The notes below the pieces were generated by a model. It was not told where the DNA came from and searched no databases. It saw only the letters and a list, made by a program, of their open reading frames with translations. The position numbers and the translations under genes were made by a program. A stretch of 64,000 nt of DNA from Epiperipatus broadwayi (lineage: Eukaryota; Onychophora; Udeonychophora; Euonychophora; Peripatidae), in the NCBI GenBank assembly GCA_028023455.1, contig JAQFVV010012422.1, positions 10,455,337-10,519,336 of the forward strand, read 5' to 3'. This document shows, piece after piece, positions 53,439 to 64,000 of the stretch; position 1 is the stretch's first letter; the number at the start of each line of letters is the position of its first letter.

Positions 53439-54278
53439 GGGAGTACCCTCAAAATAATTAGAATTATCGTCTGGTTTGCACACCTGTTATATAATATATG
53501 CTTCTTCCATCACATACTTCTTGCAGGAATCTTTCTGCATCAATCTGTTAAATTACATTGCCATGTGAAATTGTGGGGTCATATAGCACATATTTTTGTA
53601 AAGTGTGTTTCATGGATTTGGCATTTTTTTTAATGAATGAAAAGTTCAAACCGTGTGAAATTCTGTTTTCGTTTACATAAAACAGCAGGGAAAAACAGTT
53701 ATAATGCTTAAAACAGATTACAAGCAAGCTGATCTAGTAAAAACACAAGTTTATGAGTGGTTTATTAAAATGTTAAATTCACCACATCTCTAAAAAAAAC
53801 ATGGCAAATGAAGTCCATAGTCAAAACAATGCTGATTTTTTTTTTATGAAAATGACTTTTTTGCTCAGATTTCATTTGTAATGATAAGACATTTTTTGAA
53901 ATTTCTGAAACATTTACATGACATAATAAAATGTAAATGTTCCATTTTGTAGCAAAGAAAAGAGTGCAAACTTCATCCTAACTAAGTGTCACCTCTCAAA
54001 ACCTTGAGTGTGAAGGACTTTTTATTTAAATTCAGCATGACCCAGTTTATCTATCAGCCATAATCATTCAATCTTGCTTCATACAATTTTTTTAAAATTC
54101 TCTCGAATAAAAAATGCCTCAAATTTTTTTGAGGCTTAGAAGTAGTGAAAAAAAATGCCACAGGTGTTAAAAGGCATCACATTGCTAGTAATTGGAAATA
54201 GATTAAATTTATAGCACTTAAAAATAAATAAACAATTTTTTATTATAAAATTCTGATTCCTTTTGGGTACCCACTCAT
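53439..54278 (+). mobile_element. mariner-type element, internally deleted
   Basis: The left end (GGGAGTACCCTCAAAATAAT, TA just before it) and the reverse complement of the right end (AGTGGGTACCCAAAAGGAAT) form diverged inverted repeats. The element is about 0.84 kb, shorter than the ~1.3 kb of intact mariners (family knowledge), in line with an internal deletion. Boundaries are certain to within a few bases. Confidence 0.7.
53640..54215 (+). pseudogene. mariner transposase remnant
   Basis: N-terminal pieces read VKFCFRLHKTAGKNSYNALK and KQADLVKTQVYEWFIKM, the helix-turn-helix part of mariner transposase (family pattern: 'R..I...F..GK...E....L...YG....S..QV.EWF'). C-terminal pieces near 54010-54200 read SVKDFLFKFSMTQFIYQP then NLASYNFF, matching the 'P.YSPDLA..DF' end of the catalytic domain, followed by GLEVVKKNATGV. 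The middle, with the first two catalytic acids, is missing or unreadable. Stops are frequent; dead. Confidence 0.72.
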
Positions 54279-54584
54279 ATCACACAAAAACTACATTTTC
54301 TAAACTTTAAATTTATTATTAATAAAAATGCACCTCTGTTTTTTGACCTCTCAAATAATCATAGAAATAATATCTTACTAATCATAATTTATAATATTAT
54401 TTGTTTGTTAGTATTATAGATGATACTGTTTATATCTTGAGTGTTTCTACTAAGCTGATAATAATTACAATAATATCAAGTATTATTATATAGAGTAGAG
54501 TTTTGATTATTGCATAAATCAAATATTAAGTAAGATTTGTGTAGCTTTAAATTTCAATAAATTTTTAATTTAATTTTATTGCAG

Positions 54585-54730
54585 ATTGTAAAGGAAGATG
54601 TATTTAATATTCAAAAAATGCAAAAAAAACTTAACAATTGGCTGACCTATTCCAGAATTCCACCCCAGATTAGGGGAAAACTTTATCGACACATTGAAAA
54701 AGTTGAAGAATTCAATGAAGTGCTTGAAAA
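54585..54730 (+). CDS. Exon e of the host gene
   Basis: Preceded by a T-rich tract and TTGCAG, followed by GTATGA. It is 146 nt, phase 0 in and phase 2 out. It encodes IVKEDVFNIQKMQKKLNNWL, then TYSRIPPQIRGKLYRHIEKV and EEFNEVLE plus two bases. Helical segments are separated by the turn RIPPQIRG. Confidence 0.85.
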
Positions 54731-55579
54731 GTATGACTTTTTTTATATATTTGGTTTATATTTTGTAACATAAGCATGATATAATTTAAAATTATATATG
54801 ATGTAGTTTTTACTTATCTGAAGTCATCTGAAAATAGATTTTAGCAAATTTAACATCACTGATTTAATATTATGCATGACACTAGTGAGATGAGTTTATT
54901 ATCTTCTAAATAAAACTACTATCAATTTGTATGCACTGTATATTTTTAAAAGTCCTATTCATTTATTTCTATTTTATTTTTACCAGAATTCTTTTTGTTT
55001 TTTCATTGTTGTATTCTTAAATTCTGTATTAGTTTTTACCATTATTTTAAAAATGAACATATGAATTGATTTTTACCATAATCATTGTTTTTTTATTATA
55101 TATTGTAACACTAGTGAAATATATGTTCTAAAACACACACACATATATATCGCATTACATATTCGATGATTTAAAAATAAATAAATAAATTCAGAAAAAT
55201 GAGAATAGTTAAAAGATTAATATTTTTAAAACATAATTTTGTAAAAATGAAAGATTGCCTCATTTTTCTGTTGAGAATAGAATAAAACTGTTTATTAAGA
55301 ATGGGGTGGGGAAAGAATCAGGATAAATAGAGATTTTAAAATTGGCTTTCTCTTCTAATAAATGTAAAATGTTAAAATAAAATTAGTTTATAAAGGAAAC
55401 TTCTGTGACATATCTCATCAACAGGAATGCAATTAACTTCAAAAAATTTCTGGATGATAAGATATTAGATAAATCTAATAAAGATTAGATAAAACAAAAT
55501 GTAAAAATTAAATAAAACTAGATTTAAGTTATGATAAAAATTAAAACAATGATAAGAAAATAAACAATAGGAGAATTAG

Positions 55580-55926
55580 ATATAAAAGTTGCAGCTTGGC
55601 TATTGTTTATTCATTCATTCTTTGACTCCTTCAGATATTCAAACAGAAAGTCAATCTTTGAAAACTTGTTGTGAGTTTCAAGTTCACCAGTTTATCAATC
55701 CATTTGTCACTGAGGGCATAGTTAACATGACCCTCAGTATGCCAGTCATTACTTCTGTAGACAATATTAATGCTAAATCCACAGAATTAGCAACATGCAT
55801 TGCTAGAATGCCATAGGAGTATTCAACTGGGCTTCATGTCCTGCTCCATCAACTGTCCTTGCCTGGAACCAATGCCTAAATGGTGAAGTACATGATTCTA
55901 CTTACACCCTCTCTCTCCCATTGTAG
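55580..55926. other. G+C-richer intron tract between exons e and f
   Basis: About 300 bp of more balanced base composition, with an open frame of 75 codons on the plus strand (55589-55816). It has no domain and is not between usable splice sites in phase. Probably an old repeat. Confidence 0.3.
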
Positions 55927-55928
55927 AG

Positions 55929-56011
55929 CCAAAGAATGGAAAAAAGCCATGAAACCATTGATAAAGACCAAAAGGCCAACTGGTTGGAAATTAATACTAA
56001 TAAAAACCTAG
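55929..56011 (+). CDS. Exon f of the host gene
   Basis: The acceptor is chosen as TTGTAGAG (exon from 55929) rather than TTGTAG, because only this keeps exon e's frame without a stop: the alternative reads into a TAG at the exon end. The donor is GTAAAT. It is 83 nt, phase 2 in and phase 1 out, encoding QRMEKSHETIDKDQKANWLE and INTNKNL. Confidence 0.72.
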
Positions 56012-56639
56012 GTAAATATATTTTTCGTAAACTGTGTAGACATGTTATTTATTTAAAGTGACAAAAAACTATATTGAAGGACTATCATAAAATGTACCCT
56101 TAACATAATCATTTATATTTTTTAGGTAAAGTTTTATTATGTTATATTAGATTAAATATGTGTGCACATGAATAAATAATAATATTTGCTTAATTGTTAT
56201 TTAATATATTTTATCTCTCTCTCTTGTCACTGTGTCACCATTACTTTAACTTTTTCAGCTTTGTTGGCATCCTTTGTGCCCTTCAGGTGCTCATTTGATG
56301 ACATGTTATTTTCTTTCTTTGCTGACATAAAAAGTATAATCATGATGTCAAAGAAAATGTGGCCGTTTTTAGCTGTATATGTTAGCTTTCAAACGATCTT
56401 TATTTCAAAAAAATTGGTTGAAATTTAGATTTTTGGCGAATTTTTTAATCAACCACAGTATTTAATTTTTTTGTTTTTTTGGTAATTTTTGTACTTATGA
56501 TGAAACGATAAAAGACATAAAATGTTTTACAGCTGCAAGTGAAATTTTCTTCAGTATTATTCACAAACAAGGCTTACTAATTATTTGTAAGTAAAATTTT
56601 TTAATTTTTTTTTTTAATTTTTTGAAAAAATATATTTTT

Positions 56640-56940
56640 TATTAATTTTAGTTTATAATTAGTGTGTGCTAATTTGTAGTTATATATTTATTTATTTATG
56701 CTCATATACAATTCATATCTATCGAAAAATTGGTGTGTGTGTAATTATATATTTATGCTCATATAGAATTCATAATTTTCTAAAGGTAGTTTGTAATACA
56801 GTTATTTATGTTCACATAGAATTCACATTTATTGAAAAATTAGTGTGATTTAGTTTGTAATTATATATATACTTGCATAGAATTCATATCGTAATTAACT
56901 CATTAGTATATAATTCATATCATAATTTTCTAAAGTTCTA
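56640..56940. repeat. Minisatellite, ~65-70-bp unit, about four diverged copies
   Basis: Units contain GTAATTATATATTTATG, CTCATATAGAATTCAT(A)A or similar, and TCGAAAAATTGGTGTG or TTTTCTAAAG. The GAATTCATA landmark recurs near 56710, 56766, 56820, 56881 and, as AATTCATA, near 56915. Confidence 0.75.
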
Positions 56941-56970
56941 TCTACACTAATCCTCTTATTTTTATAAAAA

Positions 56971-57008
56971 TAATGATTTTCAAAAAGTATACTTTTTGAA
57001 AATCATTA
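56971..57008. repeat. Perfect 38-bp palindrome
   Basis: The half-site TAATGATTTTCAAAAAGTA is followed at once by its exact reverse complement, with no loop. It lies in intron f-g just after the minisatellite. Confidence 0.9.
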
Positions 57009-57220
57009 ATTATGTTTGTATAATATGGTTTACAAGCAATGGGTTATAAAACTAATAATCAAATGTATACAAACATTGCATACTCAAACATATAATCCAA
57101 TTCTGATTCTTGTTTATGTTTATGCTTGATCATGCTTTGCTTTTGCTATATGTTTCATAACATTATTTTCAAGTCTATAGACTATATGCAAATAAATTAT
57201 ATCTGTGGTACAATAAATAT

Positions 57221-57395
57221 AAGAAGATAGCATCACTTCTGTACATAAAGAATATAAACATCACTTGTGCAGAAGATAGCATCACTTCTGTCATAAAGAA
57301 TATAAACATCACTTGTGCAGTGCATAAAGAATATAAACATCACTGGTGACCACAAAGAATATAAACATCACTATTGTACACACAAAAAATATAAA
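57221..57395. repeat. Minisatellite with AAAGAATATAAACATCACT units
   Basis: AAAGAATATAAACATCACT occurs four times (near 57246, 57294, 57328, 57353), with spacers of varying length. Some spacers contain AGAAGATAGCATCACTTCTG. Confidence 0.85.
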
Positions 57396-57545
57396 ATGAA
57401 GAGATGAAACTCATTTTATCAGTGATATAGAAAGTAGTCTACAATTTCTAGTTTTAGTCAGACAAGAAGCCAATTGCTATGATGATTTCTTTTGTATCTT
57501 TTATTAGGATGAATCTTTTTCTTTATAGACACCTTTGACATTTAG

Positions 57546-57624
57546 AACATTTGCGGTACAAGATAAAAATGAAGAAGTCATATCCGACTTCTTTTGGAGA
57601 TTGTGAAGCTGTGGATTATCTCAG
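57546..57624 (+). CDS. Exon g of the host gene
   Basis: The acceptor is ACATTTAG just before 57546, not the earlier TTATAG, because only this start is open in the phase set by exon f. The donor is GTAAGA. It is 79 nt, phase 1 in and phase 2 out. It encodes HLRYKIKMKKSYPTSFGDCE and AVDYL after a Glu formed across the junction, and Arg is formed with exon h. This is the first stretch with Pro, Gly and Cys, possibly a loop or a folded domain. Confidence 0.78.
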
Positions 57625-58860
57625 GTAAGACATATTATACATGGTTAGAAAGATAATTTTGTAAGGAATAGAAAGAAATTATCACTGAAGATGTATTTTG
57701 AATTTTGGTTAATGTTAATTTCCAAATTATGAACAAACAAAATAATAATTATTTTGGATGTGAAAATTTCTTTTTTACCTTATTTTTTATATAGTTATCA
57801 CTATTTATTTTATGCTTATTGTTTTCCTTAATTTTTTTAGTTTCTAGCAATGTAATTGTTTTTGTGCTAACATAATTAAAACTGAAGTTATTGTGAAAAT
57901 TGTGTGTCAAGCCAGTATTTTAAAAAGTTCAATATGGCGGCTTGAAGCTGAATGAGTTAAGGATATAAATATTTGTGAATGATAAATAAAATGTGCTAGA
58001 CTTCTGATAAAGAATAGAAGTTAACTTGGGATATTTCAAGCACTGGATTTGTGTCATTATCCGAGCATGCCAGCTATATATAACATATGGTCAGCTGGAA
58101 TCTGAGACTTAGTTCTCAAAATAAATAAAATGTTTTGGATTTAGGGTGTTGTTCTAATAGTCGAGGAGTGCTATAGCTAGGAAATATAGTCAAGCTGTGC
58201 TTTTGAATAGCCTCAATCTGGCCATAGGTATCATTGATGGTTTGAAGGTATGATCCATTGCCATAGGTATTAAAAATATAATTAAATAATTGCATAAAGT
58301 AAACTTCTAATAAATAAGTATTATAAGTAAATAAAAATATGATACATATATAAAAAATAATAATAATGTATGAAGAATAAATATGACTTAAGTTTGTTAA
58401 AGCCAGGTGGACCAGTACAAATGCCATCCAATGTGGGTGCTGAAGTGCCATAAATGACCCAGCATAAGTAAAATTAAAAGTTTGAAACTAAAAATTTAAA
58501 TGATCACAAAACTGCATAGTAATGAAAGTTGAAATCGGTGAGTAGTGGGAGAAGAGAAATAGACCAAGGTAAACAAATTATAATATTAAGAATATAAAAT
58601 AATTAAAAATATAAAATAAAATAAAAAGTATGTAATATAAATAAAAATGAGAGAGGAGAAAAAAAAGTAGCCAGAGAGATAAATAAATTTATTATTGGGG
58701 GTTGTTGATAGTCAGACGGGAATTAGAGAGAACTGAGGGGGTCTTGAGGTTAGTCGAACACTTTGTTCAATTTAAAATATTTAAAAATATTGAAAATAAA
58801 GGCAAATAAATAAAATAAAATTTGTTTTTGAGAGTAAGTATATAATTGTGTAAAAGAAAT
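57625..58860 (+). other. Intron sequence, nothing recognised
   Basis: A+T-rich, with many AAATAAATAAAAT-type runs from 58560 on. The minus-strand open frame 58116-58451 has no domain and is rejected. Confidence 0.45.
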
Positions 58861-58884
58861 ATAAAGTAAAAAAAAAAACAACTA

Positions 58885-59345
58885 ATGCATACCAGAGCCA
58901 AAACAAAAATGGAGGCTCAAAATGATGAAGTAAATATATTCAGCAAAAAAACAGGAGTTCTAAATAAAGTAGAGAAAAGTAACATAGGAGTAAATGAAAT
59001 CATCACATTCTTTGAGGAAAAGTTGGAGAGACAGAAAGAAATGTTAAAAAAGCAAATAGAACAGTGGATACAGGAAATGATGATAGCATGACTAGAAGAT
59101 AGAAAAATAATAGAAATTTTTAAAATGGATATAGATAAGTTAGTAGATAAAACTAAAAATAAACAGGATAAGGAAAGGGAAATAATATGAGGAGAGAATG
59201 AAAAGGTAATAGAAAGAACAGATATAAATAAAGTAGCAGAAAGAATACAAGTAGTAGAATTAAAAGGTAAGGAAGTTAAGGGTAGAGTAGAAATTAAAAA
59301 TATATAAATTGACAGTAGAGGAAAAAAAGTGCAAGTATATATGTG
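58885..59345 (+). pseudogene. Coiled-coil ORF remnant, possibly a retrotransposon ORF1
   Basis: Starting at 58885 the plus strand reads MHTRAKTKMEAQNDEVNIFS, then NEIITFFEEKLERQKEMLKK and QIEQWIQEMM, with Leu/Ile spacing typical of a coiled coil, to a stop at 59089. The same frame continues past the stop as IIEIFKMDIDKLVDKTKNKQ, another stop near 59187, and ERTDINKVAERIQVVELKGK. Further remnants run to about 59720. A coiled-coil followed by basic sequence would fit ORF1 of a LINE, which binds RNA. No RNA-binding motif is legible and no RT follows. It sits within intron g-h, but in the phase needed for exon g to h it has no splice sites. Low confidence in the identity. Confidence 0.35.
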
Positions 59346-60159
59346 CATTTAAAGAATAGCCCTGTTAATGTAAACAAATATATAAAAATAAAAATATGTT
59401 CTGAAAGAAAAGTGGTCAAGAAAATGATCCAGCTACTTAATGCATTTGACAATGTGAGGCAAACTTATGAAGCCAAAGAAGAGGATTCAAAGCTCTAGAA
59501 AGAGACAGAAATATGAATATTATGAATTTTGGCTCAGATAGAAAGGATTGGGATAAAAGGACTAGTTATAGAAAATTGTATATTTCTAAAAGAAGGGAGG
59601 CTGATCAATATACCAGCCATGATCCAGAAATCAACCACCAGGAACACCAAACCAGGGCTAGAAATAGGTCATGATTTTCTGGTCCAAGTAGATACATAAG
59701 AACCCTACAAAACCATCTGACAAAAAGTAAGTAGGGTTATAGTAATTGGACGGACTTTTAGACAACAGAAAAAATTGTTATTTGTACATGAATTATGAGA
59801 ATAATGTAAATAGAGTTAAATAAATAAAATAAAGTTGTTGTTTTTTAAAAGAATCAGTACCCAATAATGGAAATAAAAGAATAGATAAATGGAAGTAAAA
59901 TAAAAAAATTTTATTTAGAATTACTATATGATAATGGAAATAAAATAAAAAATAGATACATGAAATTAGTAAAATAAGAATATTTGAGAGTCAGTATATG
60001 GCGATGAAACAAAAAGTAAATAAATTAAATAAAGCATGTAATAAATAAAATGAAATCTATAATAAGAATAAATAAAAATCTGTCATGAAAGATTGAGGGA
60101 TGTATATCAAGTGTAGGCTGTTGCTTTGTAAATGTAAGTTCCATACCAAGCATTGGGGA

Positions 60160-60500
60160 GGGATAGAGTCCCATATTTCTAGGATAAGAATTCAGTAGAG
60201 AAAGTCCTGGTCCCATTCATTATGCTGGTAGATGTATTCCCAGCCCATTATCTAAAATTTATCTTCACTGGAAAAATAATTCTAGCATAAGCCACAAATC
60301 AGTTTGTTGGAAGAAAATTCCCAACACTGTTGTAATAAACCTCATTTTAGTCTAAGCCAAGTGATCAGTAGATGAATACTGCCATTTACAGTGACCCTGT
60401 ATTCTTTGGATGAAGTCTCAATGGAGAAAGTCCTGGGATCATTCAACCCACTGGTAGAGGAATTCCCAACATGTCAATAAAATTAAGTTGTATATTTTTT
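60160..60500. repeat. Two-copy diverged direct repeat, ~235-bp period
   Basis: CAGTAGAGAAAGTCCTGG ... CATTCAT/AACC, then CTGGTAGA(T)G ... ATTCCCA, occur near 60190-60240 and 60420-60470. Origin unknown. Confidence 0.5.
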
Positions 60501-60865
60501 TAGCATAAGTCAAAGGGTCAGTAGATGTGTCCTGTCTTTCACAGTATACAAATTCCCATACACATCATTGGGTGCATGTTGTATTTCATGCTTCTCACAA
60601 ATGACATAATCATTGCAGTCAATGTAGATTACAGCCTGTGAGATAACGCAGCATAAGAAGATCACCCTTTGCAGCTTGTAGATCTCTAACAATTCAAAAC
60701 ATTTTATTGAAAAATAGTAAATAAATAAAAATGAAAAAAATCAAACAGTAAAGCTAAAATCAAATATCAGAGCTAAAATGGGTCATGTTGATGAATTTTA
60801 CCTCTCAAATGGGGGATGTTTTTGTGTGTGATGTAACACTAATGAGATATATGTTATAAAGCATG

Positions 60866-60873
60866 CACGCACG

Positions 60874-60906
<33 letters not shown>

Positions 60907-60907
60907 C
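60866..60907. repeat. (GCAC)n(AC)n(AT)n microsatellite
   Basis: GCACGCAC units run into an AC block and then an AT block without interruption. Confidence 0.95.
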
Positions 60908-60945
60908 AGTATTACATATCTGATAATTTAAAAATAAACAAATTA

Positions 60946-61832
60946 TTAAGAAAAATAAGAATAATTAAAAAATTTAATATATTTAAGATTTTTAAAATGA
61001 AAGATTGTGTCAATTGTTTCCTCAGTTTTTTCACCTATTAATTTCAAGTTAATATTAGATAAAATGAAAGGTTTCCACATAGCTGGAATATGTTGTGTAG
61101 GTCTCTTTAATATTTCAATTGACTCTCTCGTGGTTCTTAAATCATATCTTTCCAAATTAGCAAGTATTTTTGTATTGTCAAAATCAGGTTTGTGACCAAT
61201 TTCTAAAAAATGGGAAGTAAAAACTGATGTGCTAATTTTTTGATTAAAAGCATTTCTATGTTCCTTAATTTTGACATTTATTCATCTATTACATCTGACC
61301 CACATAGCTTCTTGAGCTCTGCAAACATGGAATTTCATAAACTCCTTGGTGTTCCCAGAATATTCTGTCTTAGGTTTATATTAAAAAAATCACCAATTTT
61401 TTTGCCAATAGAAAAAGTAGTTTTTAAATTAAAACAAGATAGTCTTCTACTGATTTTATCAGTAACCCCTTTAATTTAAAGTAAAATTACTCTATTAAAA
61501 GAGGAATTGTCAATTCTATCCTCTTTTTTCTTTTTAGTATTAATGTTATGTAAAGCCTTACATATGATATTTTTATTATAATTCTTAGAAAGTAGAATAT
61601 TTTTTGTAAGTTCTATTTCTTGAGTAAGATTTTCTTTATCAGATAAATTATAAACTCTAGTCAAAAGATTTTTTGCTACAGAAAAAATTTGTGCAGGATG
61701 ATGATGAGAATTAAAATCAAGATATCTGTTTGTATGGGTGGATTTTCTATAAACTGATATTGATAATGTTTCATTACATTTGCTTGCAATTAAAATATCT
61801 AGAAAAGAAAGAAATCTATAGATATATGACAA
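60946..61832 (-). pseudogene. Penelope-like element fragment, different subfamily
   Basis: On the minus strand, 61832-61476 reads SFLDILIASKCNETLSIS, then YRKSTHTNRYLDFNSHHHPA, the C-terminal RT signature of Penelope-like elements. A linker with LSKNYNKNIICKALHNINTK follows. Frames between 61440 and 61160 carry remnants of the GIY-YIG region (GHKPDFDNTKILAN read on the minus strand near 61195-61150). Finally 61155-60946 reads MERYDLRTTRESIEILKRPT and HIPAMWKPF. The order matches 14774-13797 but the sequence differs substantially, so this is a separate subfamily. It is 5'-truncated before the catalytic motif (YIDD region absent) and frameshifted. Confidence 0.82.
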
Positions 61833-61849
61833 TGTTTATAAACTGATTT

Positions 61850-63523
61850 TTAAAAAAGTCAAACATACATTTATTTTCAGTATAGATTAAAGATGCATAC
61901 AAATTAATATTTGTAGTTTGAATAAGCAAACTTAAGTTCATTAAGTGATAACATGTCAAAATTGGGTTGGAAAATGTGAAATCTTCATTTCAGGCAAAGA
62001 GATTTATATTCACTGGTATTAGCCATTTTGAGTTTACTAGCTTGATTTTAATAATGTGATATTACTGTATGAATAGTGAATAATAATAGAATATTACACA
62101 TTAATTGGATGTTTAATTTCAAGATACTAGAAAAGATTTCATGGACCAAATGTTATTTCATTATTCTGAATATGAGCATATTCACGACAATGGATTACAG
62201 AAGTTTAATGAAGTGGCAAATATAACAACTATAAAAATGACCTGACACAATGCTATCCAAATGGCATGTCATAAAAAGAGTGCAATTCTTCTGTTATATG
62301 AAGTATTGGTGCACTTGAGGTCTCTGTAATATTTTCTCTATGATCATAGAAATTTGGTAACTGATTCCATACCTAATGCTGTGACGGAGCCAGTACATTT
62401 TTATTTTGCAAAATAACAGCATTATTATTTCATCCTCACTGTTTCATACTTTTTATGACCTATCAAGAAGTGACTAAAGAAAAGCAACAAATTTTTAGTG
62501 TTTCAGAGTAGTTTCTTTGAGAAATAAGTGGTTTAACATATTTATAAAGTTCGTAGTTTGACTTTCACTCCATATTTATATAATGAACCAAATGTCAAAA
62601 TAGAAAATTGTGCATGTTATATCATTTGTATACTTGACAATTGTCATGGCACAAATATTTTTGAATATCAGTTCTTCTTTATGATAAAAGATGATTTGGC
62701 AGTGCAGACTATGTTTTAGTTTAAAAATCCTTATGCTATTGTTAGATTGAGACTGTTGACACAATATCATAAGGGACCTCACAATAACATGCTGTGCAAG
62801 AGATTTGTAATCTGTGGATTTGAGTCTTTTCAGATGAAATAATGTTCTCAGTATTTTAAAGCAATAGAAACATAATATCCCCCATGTGCACTTCCAATGG
62901 TAAGCTAATATTAAAATTTGTTTTAGCCAATGGTACTTATAAAATTTTGTCAGTACATGGATTCCTTCTCAGATAAAACAATTCAAAGAAAACAGTACAG
63001 TGCAGAGGTAGTGTTAGTAAACCTAAAGCTGAATATTAATAAATTACAACCAACTCTTGTCATTTCCATCTTATGAATTTTTGAGCAATGAACTATTTTA
63101 TTAAGATCACTGAACCTAATATTTATTTATGGTAGTGAAGATGACTGTTGGAGAATGATATTTTTAAAAATTTGGGTACAATAAAGTATTATGTGTTGGT
63201 ACTATTTGTTTATATTTTTGTTGTTATTTAATAATATATTTAGAATTTACCAAATTATAAGCAATTTACAACATTTTAATATTAATCCAATTAACCATTC
63301 AATATTGGTCAGTAAATAGGTATTTAGCTATTCTTAACTAGAGGATAAACAAAAATAAAAATTGCTCAAATCTTCACCAACTGATAATTAGAAAATCTGA
63401 TGAATAATCATGTCTTTACTACTCTTCTGTGAGGGGTTGGCTATGTATAACAATTTTATCTTTACAATAAGTGATGTACAGTATATAACAATCACATCTC
63501 TCATGTTCCTTTTCTTTATTTAG
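61850..63523 (+). other. Intron sequence, unassigned
   Basis: Mixed composition. Segments at 62100-63180 look less A+T-biased, with short frames, and could be a decayed retroelement, but no motif was recognised. A polypyrimidine stretch and TTTAG end the intron at 63523. Confidence 0.4.
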
Positions 63524-63638
63524 GTCTTTAAATGTGTCTCCTATTTTTGCCCTTGTAAGACATAAATCTGGAGATGTCTACATTAATTTAAATGCAGCAG
63601 TGAAACAAGTAATAACATCCATGCAAAATATTTTACAG
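63524..63638 (+). CDS. Exon h of the host gene
   Basis: Preceded by TTTTCTTTATTTAG and followed by GTAACA. It is 115 nt, phase 2 in and phase 0 out. It encodes SLNVSPIFALVRHKSGDVYI, then NLNAAVKQVITSMQNILQ, after an Arg made with exon g. The IFALVRHKSGDVYINL part looks like two beta strands joined by a turn, followed by a helix. The gene continues beyond the window. Confidence 0.85.
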
Positions 63639-64000
63639 GTAACAATTTAAGTACTTCCAAGTTAAATTTTATAATACTGATATCAATCACAATCCTATTA
63701 TTAATAGTTTATTCTTATTAACATTAAAATATAAAGTTTAAAACTAGATTTGTTGTGGCCTTTAAGACTTTTTTAAGTGAATGTCTAGAAAATCTGTAGC
63801 AATGAATCATTGATATGCTTGAGCATAATATACAATGAGTAAATAAGATTAATCCTTTAATATATGTGACCTAGGATTTAAATCTAGACCAAGTAATTTT
63901 TGAAAGTTTATCAAATTATGAGCATTCTTGTTGTTTCATTTTCAAACAGCCTAGGCATAGCCAATCTAACTTGTCCCCATGTTGTTTTGTAAATGAGTCT
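63639..64000 (+). other. Intron sequence after exon h
   Basis: A+T-rich, no further exon seen before the window ends. Confidence 0.5.

Larger units (their letters stand above)
10026..63638 (+). other. Multi-exon host gene, partial, product not recognised
   Basis: One plus-strand gene is supported by exons that each have a canonical AG before and GT after. Exons b-h (26109, 33850, 43028, 54585, 55929, 57546 and 63524 starts) splice into 288 open codons, and every junction preserves frame: phases 2, 0, 0, 2, 1, 2. By chance such agreement is unlikely. Exon a (10026-10124) is probably the same gene. Neither start nor stop codon is in the window. The protein is rich in K, E, N, S and L, with no signal peptide or membrane segment in the visible part. 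Its pattern suggests mostly helices (for example SLEEFSEGLSFNV, ARSISHSEAARAQLNSAF). A less helical part carries KSYPTSFGDCEAVDYLR and SPIFALVRHKSGDVYINL. I do not recognise the family. Introns of 1.2-16 kb are filled with the transposons listed here. Confidence 0.8.

Noticed and set aside
55927-56011. Exon f starting at 55927
   Set aside because: In the phase set by exon e this start reads into a TAG at the exon's end, while 55929 stays open and matches exon g.
58116-58451. 111-codon minus-strand frame with hydrophobic stretch
   Set aside because: Its hydrophobic part comes from an A+T-rich repeat tract. No domain or regulatory context.
58917-59348. 143-codon minus-strand frame rich in Ser, Leu, Ile and Phe
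   Set aside because: Antisense shadow of the lysine- and glutamate-rich coiled-coil remnant on the plus strand.

Overview
The window looks like nuclear DNA of an invertebrate animal. It is strongly A+T-rich. It holds short coding exons with canonical GT/AG splice sites separated by introns of 1 to 16 kb, and a dense, mixed load of transposon remnants: Penelope-like elements, two non-LTR retrotransposon lineages, Merlin, hAT and mariner DNA transposons, and a tRNA-derived SINE. It also has GATA/GGTA and (TG)n/(TA)n microsatellites. There are no bacterial operons, rRNAs or CRISPR arrays. The repeat mix would suit a mollusc, flatworm or cnidarian, but the sequence alone does not fix the phylum.

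Host gene: one plus-strand protein-coding gene appears to run through most of the window and continue past both ends. Seven exons (26109-26295, 33850-34000, 43028-43132, 54585-54730, 55929-56011, 57546-57624, 63524-63638) join into 288 codons without a stop, with matching phase at all six junctions. An eighth, upstream exon (10026-10124) is probably part of it, but its phase does not match the next visible exon, so at least one exon between them was not found. The protein is charged, probably mostly helical, and I do not recognise it.

Nearly everything else is repeats. 1-10 kb: a DNA transposon with 8-bp target duplications (2342-3597), a hAT C-terminal relic, a three-copy tandem repeat and A-tract, a broken Merlin transposase and a SINE. 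10-26 kb: Penelope-like copies in inverted arrangement, a fold-back, and copies of a non-LTR element (LINE-1 of this window). 26-36 kb: dimeric fold-back elements, a 215-bp tandem duplication, a compound tetranucleotide microsatellite, another LINE-1 copy and a short hAT derivative. 37-45 kb: a second LINE lineage, Penelope fragments and a cluster of ribozyme-bearing elements. 46-54 kb: a Merlin element with long terminal inverted repeats, LINE-1, a ribozyme element and a mariner remnant. 54-64 kb: the densest exons, minisatellites, a coiled-coil ORF remnant and a third Penelope-like fragment.

The most interesting system is a set of small mobile elements, in at least three diverged families, that share a motif fitting a type I hammerhead ribozyme: CUGANGA, hairpin, GAAA, a 2-bp stem III and a GUC or GUU cleavage site, enclosed by a two-part stem I. 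The outer part of stem I differs between families but still pairs. Several copies have clear 10-15 bp target duplications, many are inverted dimers, one family has direct repeats 426 bp apart, and one copy is fused to a LINE-1 3' part within a single pair of target duplications. They look like non-autonomous, RNA-mobilised, ribozyme-bearing retroelements.
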